The position numbers were made by a program, and so were the translations under genes. 64,000 bases of DNA. Origin: Actinoplanes sp. M2I2 (GTDB lineage: Bacteria > Actinomycetota > Actinomycetes > Mycobacteriales > Micromonosporaceae). This document shows, one piece after another, positions 48,345-57,092 of the stretch. Within the stretch, counting starts at the first letter, position 1, and each line of letters begins with the position of its first letter. The notes beneath the pieces are model-generated. The model saw only the letters and a list, made by a program, of their open reading frames with translations, was not told the origin of the DNA and made no database searches. The stretch is from positions 124,001-188,000 of the forward strand of contig NZ_JALPVJ010000017.1 of NCBI RefSeq assembly GCF_023544445.1, written 5' to 3'.

Positions 48345-51300
48345 ATGGCGGCAGCCCCGGAGGCGATCGAGGAAATCAACGCCGCGGTGGCGTCCCTGCG
48401 GCGCTCCGCCGAGGAGCTGCTCGACGACTACGCGGACGATTTCCCGCCCGCGCTGCTCGACGAGCTCATCGACTCGCTCGGCCCGGCGGCCGCGTCGCGC
48501 TGGTTGTACCCGGAGCTCGCCGTCGGACTGTGGGAGACGCTGGCCTACGCCCTGAAGCTGCGGGCCTTCCAGCGGCTCGGGCAGTCCGGTGGGACCGAGG
48601 ACCTCGAGCGGGCGATCGCTCTGTACCGCAGGGCCATCGGCTCGCTTCCCGAGGGGCCCGATCGGTATCCACTGTGGGCGAACCTGGCGCAGGCCCTCCA
48701 GGCTCGGTGCATCGCTGTGCCGCAGGACCCCGCAGCCGCGCGCGAAACCGTGACGGCTCAGGCGCGGGCCGTGGATCTGGCCGTGCGCGAGGCTGACCTC
48801 GACTACGCCGCCGAATCCATCGCGCTCCTGCTGCGCACAACTCCCGCCGCGACCGACTCGGTCGTTCTGGTTCGTGCCTTGAGGCAGGCGGCGGTCCGGG
48901 CGGCGCCGGGCGACGAGGCGCATCGCAAGATCATCGACGCCCTCATCACGCTCTCGTTGCGGCAGATCGACCGGTACGACGCCGAGGGTTCCACGGTGGC
49001 GCTCGACCTGGCGATCGAGGCGCTGGAGGGCGCCGCGGAGGCCGTCGGCGCCTCGGCGCACCGGGTGGCCGCCTTCGGCCTGCTGGGCTCCGCCCTGGGC
49101 CGCCGGGCCGAGCAGGACCGGGCCGGGGCCGATGCGGACCTCGATGCGGCGGTGGCCGCGCTGCGCATCGCGCTGGACACGGCCGTCGCCGTCGACGAGC
49201 GGGACGAACTGCTGGCCCGGCTGTCCACGATGCTGCTGCACCGGTTCGAGACGGGCCGGCAGTACCGGGATCTCGACGAGGCCATCCAGCTGGGATACCG
49301 CGTCTCGGCGGCGAGCGGACCGCCGCCGGCCCGTCCCGGCGCTCGTACGCTCGAACGGGCCCTGCGGCTGCGCGCCGACCTCACCGGCAGCTCCGAGGAC
49401 GCCTCCATCGCGCACACGTTGCGCTGGTACCTCGGCCGGCAGGAGGGCCCCGGCGCCCGGCCGTCCGGCACGCTCAAGCGGCTCTTCGGGCTCGGCTACT
49501 CGGTCCTGGCCGCGAAGCGCAGGGCCCACACGCATCCCGACCTCGAACTGGCCCGCGAAGCCGACGAGGAGATCGCCTGGCTGCGGTCGGCCCGGGCCGC
49601 CGCGGGGGACGACCGGCACCGTGTCGAGCTGCTGGAGGATCTGGTCGACGCGCTCTCCGGCCGGTTCACCGCCCTTCCCGAGGCCCCCCTCCGCGACGAG
49701 CTGATCGAGCAGTCCCGCGCCCTGGTGGCGGAGCTTCCCGGGGACCAGCCGGCGCATCGGGCCACCCACCGTTTCCTGCTCGGCATGGCCCTGGTCCTGC
49801 GCTGGCGCGACACCGGCCGGGACACCGACCTCGACGACGCCCTGGAGCAGCTGGGCCGTACCGCCGGCGAGCAGGCGTCGCCCACCGGATCGCGGCTCGA
49901 GGCGGCGACCCTGCTGGGGGACACCGCGGCGGGCGCCGGGCGGTGGACGCTCGCCACCACGGCGTACGAGCAGGCCGTGGATCTTCTCCCTCGCCTGGCC
50001 GGGCGTCACCTGCCGCCGGACGACCATCTGCGCGAGGTCGCCCGCTGGTCGGGCCTCGCCTCGGACGCGGCCGCCGTCGCGGTCCGGGCCGGATCGCCGG
50101 AGCGCGCGCTCGAACTGCTGGAACGCGGGCGGGGCCTGCTGATCGGGCGGGTCCTCGAGGCCCGCGACGACTTCGGCGACGTGCTGGCCGCGGCTCCGGA
50201 CCGGGCGCCCGCGCTGCTCGCCGAGCTCCGCCGCATCGGCGACGAGCTGGCCGCCGCCGACCCCGGCCACGAGGACGCTCCGGGCTCCGCCGACCGCCGA
50301 CGGGCGCTGGTCAAGGCCTGGGACGGTACGGTCGCGAGCATCCGCCGCCTGCCGGGCTGTGCCGGTTTCCTGGCCCCCGTGACCATCGCCGAGCTGCTCC
50401 CCGCGGCCGCCCGAGGCCCGGTGGTGACCGTGAACGTCAGCCGGTTCGGCAGTCACGCGCTCGTGCTCGCCGGCGCCGGTGTCGCCGCCGTCGCGCTGCC
50501 CGGGCTCACGCCGGAGGCCGTGCACGACCGGGTGACTCGGTTCCTCGACGCCCTGCCGTTCGCCGAGCTGAGCCCGGCCGACCCGGAAGCCACCGGGGAG
50601 GCCCAGCAGCCGTTGCGGGACGTGCTCGACTGGCTGGCGGCCACCGTCGCCGCCCCGGTGCTGGCGCATCTGGAGACGCCGCAACGGATCTGGTGGATTC
50701 CCACCGGGAGGCTCGCCGCTCTGCCCTTGCACGCGGTGGTGCTCGATCAAGCCGTTTCCTCGTACGCCCCGACCGTACGCACGCTGTTGCGCAGCCCCGC
50801 CCGGAGCGGCGACGCGCCGCTGGTCGCGGTGGGCGCGACGGCCGGCCAGACGTCGCTCACGGGCGTCACCGCCGAAGTCGACCGCCTGCTCCAGGCCGTG
50901 CCCGGGGCGGTCCGCATCCCGGCCGGCGAGGCCACCCGCGACCGGGTCCGGGCCGCCCTGCGCACCAGCCGGTGGCTGCACGTCGCCTGTCACGCGACGA
51001 GCTACCCGGCCACCCCGGCGGACAGCGCGCTGCACCTGGACGACGGCCGACTGACCGTACGCAGTCTGCTGGCCGACCAGGCGCCGCACGGCGAACTGGT
51101 GTTCCTGTCGGCCTGCGAGACGGTGCTGAGCAGCGAGGTCGCCGCGGCCGAGGTCCTGCACCTGGGCACGGCGTTCCACCTGGCCGGCTTCCCGCACGTG
51201 ATCGGCACCCTGTGGCGGGTGACCGACGGCACCGCGGCGGAGACGGCGCGGCTGTTCTACGGGCGGACCGGCTCGCCCCCGGACGCCGAGCGGGCCGCGG

Positions 51301-51389
51301 TCGCCCTGCACGAGACGGCACGGCAGCTGCGGGACCGCTACCCCGGGCTGCCCACCCGCTGGGCCGCGTACGCCCACCTCGGCCGCTGA
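48345..51389 (+). CDS. TPR-CHAT protease-like protein
   Basis: A 1,014-residue protein. About 1-690 is a stack of helical TPR-like repeats (ALYRRAIGSLPEGPDRYPLWANLAQAL, ALDTAVAVDERDELLARLSTML and others). The C-terminal CHAT domain (about 720-1,014) is a caspase-like cysteine protease with catalytic His883 in WLHVACHAT and Cys924 in FLSACET, followed by the family's AFHLAGFPHVIGTLWRVTD. CHAT proteases become active when their sensor domain or partner signals infection or stress, cleaving a specific target. The two divergent genes are likely partners, and a DUF6461 gene follows 71 bp after. Confidence 0.9.
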   Translation: MAAAPEAIEEINAAVASLRRSAEELLDDYADDFPPALLDELIDSLGPAAASRWLYPELAVGLWETLAYALKLRAFQRLGQSGGTEDLERAIALYRRAIGSLPEGPDRYPLWANLAQALQARCIAVPQDPAAARETVTAQARAVDLAVREADLDYAAESIALLLRTTPAATDSVVLVRALRQAAVRAAPGDEAHRKIIDALITLSLRQIDRYDAEGSTVALDLAIEALEGAAEAVGASAHRVAAFGLLGSALGRRAEQDRAGADADLDAAVAALRIALDTAVAVDERDELLARLSTMLLHRFETGRQYRDLDEAIQLGYRVSAASGPPPARPGARTLERALRLRADLTGSSEDASIAHTLRWYLGRQEGPGARPSGTLKRLFGLGYSVLAAKRRAHTHPDLELAREADEEIAWLRSARAAAGDDRHRVELLEDLVDALSGRFTALPEAPLRDELIEQSRALVAELPGDQPAHRATHRFLLGMALVLRWRDTGRDTDLDDALEQLGRTAGEQASPTGSRLEAATLLGDTAAGAGRWTLATTAYEQAVDLLPRLAGRHLPPDDHLREVARWSGLASDAAAVAVRAGSPERALELLERGRGLLIGRVLEARDDFGDVLAAAPDRAPALLAELRRIGDELAAADPGHEDAPGSADRRRALVKAWDGTVASIRRLPGCAGFLAPVTIAELLPAAARGPVVTVNVSRFGSHALVLAGAGVAAVALPGLTPEAVHDRVTRFLDALPFAELSPADPEATGEAQQPLRDVLDWLAATVAAPVLAHLETPQRIWWIPTGRLAALPLHAVVLDQAVSSYAPTVRTLLRSPARSGDAPLVAVGATAGQTSLTGVTAEVDRLLQAVPGAVRIPAGEATRDRVRAALRTSRWLHVACHATSYPATPADSALHLDDGRLTVRSLLADQAPHGELVFLSACETVLSSEVAAAEVLHLGTAFHLAGFPHVIGTLWRVTDGTAAETARLFYGRTGSPPDAERAAVALHETARQLRDRYPGLPTRWAAYAHLGR

Positions 51390-51460
51390 GACCGCGCCGA
51401 TGCGGCCGCCCGCGCTGCGTTCGGACCGCGGCCACCTCGGGACGGGATTAGTCTCGGCGC

Positions 51461-52552
51461 ATGGTTGATCCCGCGCGAGCCGCCGCGTTGTACGACCAGC
51501 TCGGTGACATCTTCTGCCTGACGTTCGTCAAAGGGGTCGACGAGGCCGAGGCTTTGCGGAGGATGGGCGGCTACGCGGACACGTCGGCCCGGCGGACCGG
51601 GGCCGAGCTGGGCGAGTTGATGGGCGACTTCGACGCGGGCTTCCCGCAGATGGCCGCCGCCCTGTCTCTCGGGGCGTGGTCCGTGGTGATCGAGCCCGAG
51701 GGCTTCGAGGGCTCCGACGTGGACCTGCTGGAGTCGGTGTCGCGGGGTACGGAAGCCCTGTCGGTTCTCCGGCACGACTATGCGTCGCCACAGGTCGCGT
51801 ACGCCGTCGACGGCGTCGCCGTGGCCGGCTTCGATCCGGATTTCCCGGGCGACGACCGGATGTGGGGCACCGACCCCGGCACTCTTCGCCCGTTGCTGCT
51901 CGAGGCCGGCCTGGACGGGCTCGCGCCGGACGAGGACTCGTGGGAACCCGCCGGTCCTCGAGCGCTGGTTCTGGCTGAGCTCGTCACCGGTACGGCCATG
52001 CCGGTGGACCCGCTCGCCGGTCCGGCCCTGTCCGCGCGGATCGAGCCGTGGTTCGTCGCACCGCTCGGACCGGGCTATCGCCTGGGCTCCGACCCGTACG
52101 AGCCGGGCAGCGCGGAGATGGTCGCCACGGCCGAACGCGCCGATCCGCGGACCCAGCGGGCGGTGGCGATGGCCGAGGTCGCCCGGCTGGCCGGGTTGCT
52201 GGGCCTGGACGGCACTCCAGGACTGGCCGATGTCCTGGAGGCCACCGCCCGCGGCGCCGCGGTGCGGGTCACGCCGGACTCGCCGCTCGGGCACCACGTC
52301 CGTGACTGGCTGACGACTCAGAAACGGGCCGGCGACTCCCTCAACGGCCCTGACCGGCATCGCCTCAGCGACGCCGAACGGACACAGGGCAACAGGCTGG
52401 GCTGGTTCGTCACGGCGTTGCGCGGAGTGCTCGACCCGGATCCGCGGCACGCGGTGCTGGCCGCGCTGCGCCCGGTCGGATCCGTGCCCGGCCTCTTCGG
52501 CGGTTCCGCCGCACGCACGGCGGTTCTGCGGTCCCTCAGCGAAGGCGGCTGA
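51461..52552 (+). CDS. DUF6461-domain protein
   Basis: A 363-residue soluble protein. The first 170 residues carry the DUF6461 pattern (FCLTFVKGVDEAEALRRMGGYAD, GAWSVVIEPEGFEGSDVDLLESVSRGTEALSVLRHDYA). The rest is helical without recognised motif. DUF6461 is frequent in actinobacteria near defence- or toxin-like genes, function unknown. TAGTCT six bases before the ATG points to its own leaderless transcript, so it is not necessarily part of the CHAT operon. Confidence 0.78.
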   Translation: MVDPARAAALYDQLGDIFCLTFVKGVDEAEALRRMGGYADTSARRTGAELGELMGDFDAGFPQMAAALSLGAWSVVIEPEGFEGSDVDLLESVSRGTEALSVLRHDYASPQVAYAVDGVAVAGFDPDFPGDDRMWGTDPGTLRPLLLEAGLDGLAPDEDSWEPAGPRALVLAELVTGTAMPVDPLAGPALSARIEPWFVAPLGPGYRLGSDPYEPGSAEMVATAERADPRTQRAVAMAEVARLAGLLGLDGTPGLADVLEATARGAAVRVTPDSPLGHHVRDWLTTQKRAGDSLNGPDRHRLSDAERTQGNRLGWFVTALRGVLDPDPRHAVLAALRPVGSVPGLFGGSAARTAVLRSLSEGG

Positions 52553-52569
52553 GGCGACGAGCCGACGGC

Positions 52570-53268
52570 TCAGGGGGCGAGCCGGTGCAGCCAGTCGCGC
52601 AGCAGCGCCGTCTCGGCGGGTCGCAGCGCCTGCGGGGGCTGGGCGGCCAGGGCGGCGTCCAGCGCCAGAGCCGAGGGCGCCAGGCCGGGTTCCGCGGCTG
52701 CGGGGGCGCCGGTCAGGATGGTCCCGAAGAGGCTGTCGCGCATCCTCGCGGAGAGCCCCAGCTCGTCGCTGATCGGCAGCGAGCCGGGATCGGCCGCGCC
52801 GATCAACGTGAGCGTGACGCCGACGCTGCCGGCCAGGGCCAGTTCGGCGGCGACGGCGGGCGGCACGCGCAGCCGGCCGGCCGCCGCGACCCGGTCGAGG
52901 AAGTGGATCAGCAGCTCGCGTCCCTGCTCGACGGCCGGCGGGCGGCGGCCGGGCCGGTCGGTGCCGAACATCAGCACATAGAACGCCGGGTGCCGCAGCC
53001 CGAAGTCGACGTGCATGTCCCAGCCGCGGCGCAGGTCGGCGATCGGGTCGCCGGTCGGGGTGAGAGCCTGTTTCTCGGCCAGATACCGGTCGAAGACGTG
53101 CCGGGCCAGCGCGGCGAGCAGCCCGTCCATGTCGCCGAAGAGCTGGTAGAGCGAGGCGGCCCGGATCCCCGCGGCCGTGGCCACCGAACGGGTCGAGACC
53201 GCCTGGGCGCCGTCGCTCTCCAGGATCCGGGCTGCCACCTCGAGGATCTGCTGCCGTTTGTCGTCCAC
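52570..53268 (-). CDS. TetR-family transcriptional repressor
   Basis: A 232-residue TetR protein with helix-turn-helix AVSTRSVATAAGIRAASLYQLFGDMDGLLAALARHVFDRYL and a C-terminal domain of the TetR_C_33-like type. GTG 53268 follows TAGCAT by seven bases (leaderless). The palindrome at 53280-53295 overlaps this -10, supporting autorepression, and a second copy lies toward the aldo-keto reductase gene on the other strand. Confidence 0.92.
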   Translation of the reverse strand: MDDKRQQILEVAARILESDGAQAVSTRSVATAAGIRAASLYQLFGDMDGLLAALARHVFDRYLAEKQALTPTGDPIADLRRGWDMHVDFGLRHPAFYVLMFGTDRPGRRPPAVEQGRELLIHFLDRVAAAGRLRVPPAVAAELALAGSVGVTLTLIGAADPGSLPISDELGLSARMRDSLFGTILTGAPAAAEPGLAPSALALDAALAAQPPQALRPAETALLRDWLHRLAP

Positions 53269-53279
53269 GGTTGCAATGC

Positions 53280-53330
53280 TACGCCATTCGGCGTATCACT
53301 GGTTCAGGCAGTGCTACGCATTTCGGCGTG
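53280..53330. promoter_or_regulatory. Doubled TetR operator between tetR and aldo-keto reductase
   Basis: TACGCCATTCGGCGTA (53280-53295) is an inverted repeat of TACGCC/GGCGTA around a 4-bp centre. TACGCATTTCGGCGTG (53315-53330) is a near copy with three changes. Both are preceded by TGC. The first overlaps the tetR -10; the second lies 26-41 bp before the reductase ATG. Each side thus has its own site. Confidence 0.65.
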
Positions 53331-53355
53331 GCACCGATACGCAGGGGATGAAACC

Positions 53356-54252
53356 ATGAACCGAGTGGGATACGGCGCCATGCAGCTCGCCGGGACGCAC
53401 GTGTGGGGGATGCCGGACGACCCCGAGGCGGCGCGGCGGGTGCTGCGCCTGGCCGTCGAGCTGGGCGTAACCTTCTTCGACACCGCGAACGCGTACGGCC
53501 CCCGTACCGTCAACCGCCTGATCGGCGAGGCCCTGCGGCCGTTTCCGGACGGGGTGATCGTCGGCAACAAGGTCGGCGCCGGGCGCGGTCCCGGACGCAG
53601 CTGGACCACGATCAGCGAACCGGCTGAGATCCGCGCCCAGGTGCACGAGGCTCTGGCCGACCTGGGTACGGAGGTGAGCGAGCTGACCTATCTGCGGCTC
53701 GGCGGCGATCTGGGTCAGCCGTCGGCCGAGGAGGACCTGGAGGAGCGGCTGGGCGTGCTGGTCGAGCTGCGCGAGCAGGGCCTGATCCGCCGCATCGGGC
53801 TGTCCGGGGCCTCCTCGGAGCAACTCGCCCGGGCGCGGAGGATGACGCCGATCGCGGCCGTGCAGAATCGCTTCAACCTGCTCGACCGCAGCGGCGTGGG
53901 CGTTCTCGCCGACTGCGAGGCTCAGGACATCTGGTTCGTGCCCTACTTCCCGCTGGCCTCGGGGCAACTGACCGGTTACCCCGAGCTGACCGGCCCGGCC
54001 GAGCGCCTCGGCGCCACGCCGGCCCAGATCGCGCTGGCCTGGCTGCTGCGCCGCAGCCCGGCCATGGTGATCATCCCCGGCACGAAGAACCCGGACCACC
54101 TGCGCGCCAACGTGACCGCCGCCGGCGTGGCCTCCGAGCTGACCGGCGAGGAGGTCACCCGCCTGACCGCCCTGGCCGACGAGTCCGGGGCGCTGCTGCA
54201 CCAGCCCGACCGGTCTAGCCTGAACGCCTTCGCCGACGTGGTCGAGCACTGA
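53356..54252 (+). CDS. Aldo/keto reductase
   Basis: A 298-residue TIM-barrel reductase. Asp and Tyr of the active site are in FFDTANAYGP. A catalytic Lys is in GNKVGAG. The C-terminus holds the NADPH-binding AWLLRRSPAMVIIPGTKNP. The conserved His of AKRs appears changed to Arg in YLRLGGDL, so the reaction might be unusual. It is divergent from tetR with the doubled operator between, a common design for aldehyde-responsive control. Confidence 0.9.
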   Translation: MNRVGYGAMQLAGTHVWGMPDDPEAARRVLRLAVELGVTFFDTANAYGPRTVNRLIGEALRPFPDGVIVGNKVGAGRGPGRSWTTISEPAEIRAQVHEALADLGTEVSELTYLRLGGDLGQPSAEEDLEERLGVLVELREQGLIRRIGLSGASSEQLARARRMTPIAAVQNRFNLLDRSGVGVLADCEAQDIWFVPYFPLASGQLTGYPELTGPAERLGATPAQIALAWLLRRSPAMVIIPGTKNPDHLRANVTAAGVASELTGEEVTRLTALADESGALLHQPDRSSLNAFADVVEH

Positions 54253-54317
54253 CCCCCGTCGGGTCCCGGGGAGGAGCCGTTCACCGGGACGCGGCGGCGG
54301 TCGCCTACGCTCGTCGG

Positions 54318-54839
54318 GTGCTCGAAGCTTCGCGGATCTGCCGCTGCGTCATCTGTCACGACTACGACGACCGCGACGACTACGACGCGGCCGACCGTGG
54401 CGTGATCGCCAACGTGGAGAAGTTCGGGTGGAGCGTCATCGGCGTCCCGGCGGACGAACAGGGGCCGGGCTGGGCGTACACGATCGGCCGCTGGCACAGC
54501 CGCGGTGAGCCGGAACTGGCCATGTTCGGGCTCGACCTGGGCGTCCTGCAGTCGTGCCTGGAGATCCTGGCCGAGCGCGACGGTCTCACCGACGGCGAAG
54601 CCCTCGACGATGTGGTCAAGGGTTACCCGGTGCAACTGAAAGCCGTCGAGCCGACCTGGTTCCGGGCCTTCTTCGGGCACGGCATGTGGTTCTACCGGCA
54701 GCCCCCGATCCCGTTCCTCGAGGTCGTCTGGCCGGACCGGGACGGCGCCTTCCCGTGGGACACCGGCAGCCTCGCCCAGCCGCACCTGTGGCTGCCGCCC
54801 GGCGAGCACCCGCAAGGCGTCTGGACCCAGGACGTCTGA
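54318..54839 (+). CDS. DUF4262-domain protein
   Basis: A 173-residue protein with the DUF4262 features GWSVIGVPADEQGPGWAYTIGRWHSRGEPELAMFGLD and the late FLEVVWPDRDGAFPW. The N-terminus holds a CRCVICHDYDD segment with three cysteines that may bind a metal. TACGCT six bases before the GTG supports the start. Function unknown. A weak hairpin (54263-54290) separates it from the reductase gene. Confidence 0.85.
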   Translation: MLEASRICRCVICHDYDDRDDYDAADRGVIANVEKFGWSVIGVPADEQGPGWAYTIGRWHSRGEPELAMFGLDLGVLQSCLEILAERDGLTDGEALDDVVKGYPVQLKAVEPTWFRAFFGHGMWFYRQPPIPFLEVVWPDRDGAFPWDTGSLAQPHLWLPPGEHPQGVWTQDV

Positions 54840-54851
54840 GCCCGGCAACGC

Positions 54852-55319
54852 CTACGGCTTGAAGTAGTCCGCCATCAAGTCGGTGATCCAGCCCGGCTGG
54901 GTCACATCGGCCGGGAGGAACGCCGCCAGGGCCGGCTTCAGATCGATGACCGGGGTGCCGGAGACCGCGTCGAGCCCGGTCACGGTCAACTCGCGACCGT
55001 GGACGGACTCGATGGCGCAGAACGTCGCCCCGATGCGGTTGGGCCGGCGCGGGCCGCGCCCGGCGAAGACCCCGACGGGGGGAAGCTCGGCGCGGCCGCG
55101 ATAGGGGCGTGGCTCGCGGTAGTCGCCCTCGTCGGGGAACTGGTCGAAGACGAACAGGACCTCGACGTGCGAGAAGACCTCCAGGCCTTGCAGGCTGGTC
55201 TCGCCGAAGCGCTCGTCGATGGTGATCGTGCTGCGGACCGCACCCCAGTTGTCGGTGTTCTGGATGTCCGTCCGGTCATTGTGGACCGTACCTATCGAGG
55301 TGATCTCGAAGCTGGGCAT
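54852..55319 (-). CDS. TsaA/TrmO-like methyltransferase
   Basis: A 155-residue single-domain protein of the TsaA/TrmO family: SFEITSIGTVHNDR at the start, VFDQF, the SAM-side motif RGPRRPNRIGATFCAIE, and GLDAVSGTPVIDLKP. TrmO in E. coli methylates t6A37 of tRNA-Thr; this short member lacks the extra C-terminal domain, so substrate is not certain. TAGCCT seven bases before the ATG fits a leaderless mRNA. Confidence 0.83.
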   Translation of the reverse strand: MPSFEITSIGTVHNDRTDIQNTDNWGAVRSTITIDERFGETSLQGLEVFSHVEVLFVFDQFPDEGDYREPRPYRGRAELPPVGVFAGRGPRRPNRIGATFCAIESVHGRELTVTGLDAVSGTPVIDLKPALAAFLPADVTQPGWITDLMADYFKP

Positions 55320-55406
55320 AGTCCGGAGGCTAGCCGACGGTGTCCTCGTGGAGGTGCCGCTGCGCCTGTCGACGAGCGCGGCGGCACACCACGGGGATCG
55401 GCGTTG

Positions 55407-56204
55407 TCAGCGGGCGGCGGCTTCGATCAGGCGGGTCACCTGCTCCGGGTGGCTGACCATGGCGACGTGCGACGAGTTGATCTCGACGGTGCGGGACTTC
55501 GCGCGGGCGGCCATGAAACGCTCCAGATCCGGGGCGATGGCCTTGTCCTGGCGGGCGACCAGATACCAGGAGGGGATCGTCCGCCAGGCCGCCACGGTGG
55601 CCGGCTCGCTGAAGGCGGCCGCGTTCAGAGGCTCCTGGGTGGCGGCCATGTCCGCCGCGGTGGACTTGTCGACGTCGGCCGCGAAGACACCGCGGAACTT
55701 GGCCGGGTCGATGTAGAGATCCGCGTTGCCCGGGCTGGTCGGCACCTGCTGGAGCGGAAGCTGAGCGATCGGGTCCTGCACCGGCTTGGCGCTGAGCGCG
55801 CCGACGGTCTCGCCGGTGTCCGGGGCGAAGGCCGCGATGTAGACCAGCGACTTGACGGCGGGGTCACCGGCCGCGGCTGTGCTGATGACGGCCCCGCCGT
55901 AGGAGTGGCCGACCAGCACCACCGGGCCGCCGATGAAGTCGACCAGGCTCTTGACGGAGGCGGCGTCGGAGGCGATGCCCCGCAGCGGCGTCGCCGCCGC
56001 CCGGACCGGGTATCCGTCCCGGCGCAGCCGCTCGATGACCCCGTTCCAGCTCGACGGGTCGGCGAACGCGCCATGGACCAGCACGATGGTCGGCTTGGCG
56101 GGTCGGGTCGGGGCAGCGTCGGCGGGCAGCGCCAGCGCGAGGGAAGCGGCCACGGTCACCGCGCCGATGACCGCGGTGACGGGGCGGTGGGCGTACTTGG
56201 GCAT
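55407..56204 (-). CDS. Secreted alpha/beta-hydrolase
   Basis: A 265-residue exported hydrolase with signal peptide (about 1-30, ending ADA). Oxyanion HGAF follows strand VLVHGAF; nucleophile Ser101 in GHSYGG; a late His in SSHVAMVSHP completes the triad. The lid is short. Similar enzymes act on esters or small lactones. Co-oriented with the next hydrolase (42-bp gap) and the LuxR gene upstream. Confidence 0.85.
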   Translation of the reverse strand: MPKYAHRPVTAVIGAVTVAASLALALPADAAPTRPAKPTIVLVHGAFADPSSWNGVIERLRRDGYPVRAAATPLRGIASDAASVKSLVDFIGGPVVLVGHSYGGAVISTAAAGDPAVKSLVYIAAFAPDTGETVGALSAKPVQDPIAQLPLQQVPTSPGNADLYIDPAKFRGVFAADVDKSTAADMAATQEPLNAAAFSEPATVAAWRTIPSWYLVARQDKAIAPDLERFMAARAKSRTVEINSSHVAMVSHPEQVTRLIEAAAR

Positions 56205-56246
56205 GATGAAGCACCTTTCGGTCAGTCGGTTGGGGACGGGAAAGCT

Positions 56247-57053
56247 TTAGAGGGACTGCTGCTTGAGCCAGGACAGGCAGGCTTCGGCTACCTCACGCCA
56301 GCCGTGGTCGACGGTCAGCGAGTGCCCCCGGTCGCCGAACTCCTGGATGTCGGTGACGGCTTGGGAGTGCCGGTACTGCTTGAGGGTGGCCCGGGTCACG
56401 GCCTCCGGTACGGTGTGGTCGCGGCCACCCATGATCAGCAGCAGGGGCCCGCGCATGTCGTTGCCCGTGTTCACCTTGGCCGGCGAGTGCGGGTCGAAGT
56501 TGGCGGCGGCCGCTTCGAAGAGGGGCTTCGCCGGTGACGGGATCGCCCACTGTTCGTACAGGCCGGCCGACTCCTGCTCGGTGAGCGCGTTGCCGAACCC
56601 GTACCGGAACTGCTCGGCCGTCAGGGAGACCGCCCGGTGCCGGTTGGCGACGTTCTTGAACACCGGGAAGGTGACGCGCAGCGAGGACAGCGGCAGCGGC
56701 AGCACGCCCTTGATCTGGGCGGCGTCGATCGCGACGGCCGCGGCCGCGAGATCCTGGCCGAGGAGCTTCTGGGCGATCATGCCGCCGAAGGAGTGGCCGA
56801 TCAGGATGGGCTTGACGGGCAGCCCGGCGATGATCTTTGCGTAGTGGCCGACCACGTCGTCGATGCCGTGGCCGGCGACGTCGTCCGGGTGGGCCCGGGC
56901 CTGCGTGACGGTGTCCGGCTCGCCGGGCCAGCCGGGCGCCGAGGCCGGGTAGCCGGCGTCCTGGAACAGGCCCGTCCAATTGGCCCAGGAGGTGGCGTGC
57001 AGCCACAGTCCGTGGATGAAAATGACCGGGGTGCGGGTGTCGATGTCGCTCAT
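56247..57053 (-). CDS. Alpha/beta-hydrolase next to LuxR
   Basis: A 268-residue cytoplasmic hydrolase: oxyanion FIHGLWLHATSW, nucleophile Ser88 in GHSFGG, His244 in GDRGHSLTVDHG. The N-terminal strand TPVIFIHG is the same as the stump at 1171, also found after a LuxR gene. TACGTT six bases before the ATG suggests its own leaderless promoter in the 39-bp gap after LuxR. Substrate unknown. Confidence 0.88.
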   Translation of the reverse strand: MSDIDTRTPVIFIHGLWLHATSWANWTGLFQDAGYPASAPGWPGEPDTVTQARAHPDDVAGHGIDDVVGHYAKIIAGLPVKPILIGHSFGGMIAQKLLGQDLAAAAVAIDAAQIKGVLPLPLSSLRVTFPVFKNVANRHRAVSLTAEQFRYGFGNALTEQESAGLYEQWAIPSPAKPLFEAAAANFDPHSPAKVNTGNDMRGPLLLIMGGRDHTVPEAVTRATLKQYRHSQAVTDIQEFGDRGHSLTVDHGWREVAEACLSWLKQQSL

Positions 57054-57092
57054 AGGCCGAACGTAGGCGCCGGTCCGAGCGCTTCGCTTGGG

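Noticed and set aside
54263..54290. GTCCCGG/CCGGGAC hairpin as a terminator after the aldo-keto reductase
   Set aside because: Only 7 bp with a 14-base loop; too weak to list as a separate feature.
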